DNA from: Oscillospiraceae bacterium
Lineage (GTDB): Bacteria > Bacillota > Clostridia > Oscillospirales > CAG-272
Reading direction: 5' to 3'
Assembly (NCBI GenBank): GCA_015065075.1
Contig: SVRA01000009.1
Span: 1-34,263 of the forward strand
Length of the DNA: 34,263 nt
The notes below the pieces were generated by a model that was given only the letters and a program-made list of their open reading frames with translations, was not told the origin of the DNA and did not search any database. Within the stretch, counting starts at the first letter, position 1, and each line of letters begins with the position of its first letter. Positions 33,901-34,263 of the stretch are shown in pieces. The translations under genes were made by a program, and so were the position numbers.

Positions 33901-34263
33901 ATGCGTTCTTCGCTTGTTTTTTCATCTCAGCGATTTCCGCTTTCATGGTTTTGATCAGCTCTGCGAGCTTTTCCTCGCATTCTTCTCGTGTCTTGGCATA
34001 GACATTCTTGGAGATGCGTTTACCGTTCACTCTCGGCGTGAACCGTCCTTCGTAGAGGTGGTCGTTTATCATCGTCACGCATCCTGTGCCACTCTTGCGT
34101 ATCTTGGGCTTATACGGCTCAAAAAACGTTTCTGTGGCGTTTTCGTGGCTTGGCTCGTCACTTACCTTGGGAGGCGGCGGTTCGGGCATTTCTGCGTTTG
34201 TACCGCCGATCTCTCGGTCTATCCTCACCGCCGCCTGCTGTTGCATCGTGTCGGTGATATGGC
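33899..34263 (-). CDS. Tyrosine-type integrase, C-terminal end (partial)
   Basis: The window cuts this gene; the reading frame is open to the edge, so the track start (34246) is not a real start. The first residues, HITDTMQQQAAVRIDREIGG, match the tail after the catalytic Tyr-x-His of tyrosine recombinases; the nucleophile tyrosine should be just outside the window. After a Pro-rich linker (EPPPPKV) there is a further ~75-residue domain, GTGCVTMINDHLYEGRF, NGKRISKNVYAKTREECEEKLAELI, resembling the arm-type DNA-binding domain usually found at the N-terminus of such integrases. It is on the opposite strand to tRNA-Pro. It probably mobilises an element that extends past the window. Confidence 0.72.
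   Translation of the reverse strand, partial: HITDTMQQQAAVRIDREIGGTNAEMPEPPPPKVSDEPSHENATETFFEPYKPKIRKSGTGCVTMINDHLYEGRFTPRVNGKRISKNVYAKTREECEEKLAELIKTMKAEIAEMKKQAKNA

Overview
The window is a contiguous piece of a bacterial chromosome, almost certainly from an uncultured anaerobic member of the Clostridia (Bacillota), probably gut-associated. The evidence is the ylmE-sepF-ylmG-ylmH-ileS division cluster, the DUF512 radical SAM gene followed by der and obg, strong AGGAGG-type ribosome binding sites, sigma-A promoters with 17-nt spacers, and a SleB-type wall hydrolase. No genus can be named from the sequence alone.

Layout. (1) 1-7469, all minus strand: queA, a lipoprotein, an MBL-fold hydrolase, miaA, a HlyD-like membrane protein, ylmE, sepF, ylmG, ylmH and the first 29 codons of ileS (cut by the window edge, too short for the ORF track). 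A divergent promoter region separates queA from dapA. (2) 7615-12124: dapA (+), an unusual 22-bp perfect hairpin, an SDR dehydrogenase and an FkbM methyltransferase (-), then a HIT protein and a sugar-phosphate nucleotidyltransferase (+). (3) 12127-17056 (-): maf, mreB, a CPBP membrane protease and the class B penicillin-binding protein PBP2. This is the rod-shape (elongasome) cluster with mreC and mreD missing from their usual place. (4) 17273-20093 (-): a DUF815 AAA ATPase broken by a one-base frameshift, and a large lipoprotein behind a consensus promoter. (5) 20296-24998 (-): an exonuclease, thiI, a phosphoribosyltransferase and aspS in one operon. (6) 25362-31046 (+): DUF512 radical SAM protein, der, an unknown membrane protein, obg, inorganic pyrophosphatase and a 60-aa membrane peptide. 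(7) 31085-31987 (-): a secreted wall hydrolase.

The last 2.3 kb is different. It holds a possible structured non-coding RNA, a consensus promoter, a degenerate tRNA-Pro-like copy, an intact tRNA-Pro (TGG) that shares a 58-bp direct repeat with the degenerate copy, an AT-rich single gene with a nucleoside 2-deoxyribosyltransferase/TIR-like N-terminal domain (a defence-effector type of fold), and the C-terminal end of a tyrosine integrase that runs off the window. This looks like the edge of an integrative element, or of successive insertions, at a tRNA-Pro site.

Most of the window is core housekeeping: tRNA modification (queA, miaA, thiI), translation (ileS, aspS, obg, der), division and wall growth (sepF, ylmG, mreB, PBP2, maf). 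The points that deserve a second look are the tRNA-Pro region and its cargo, the rod-shape cluster without mreCD, two small families of intergenic palindromes (one of which appears to carry a ribosome binding site), and the candidate RNA at about 32.15-32.44 kb.
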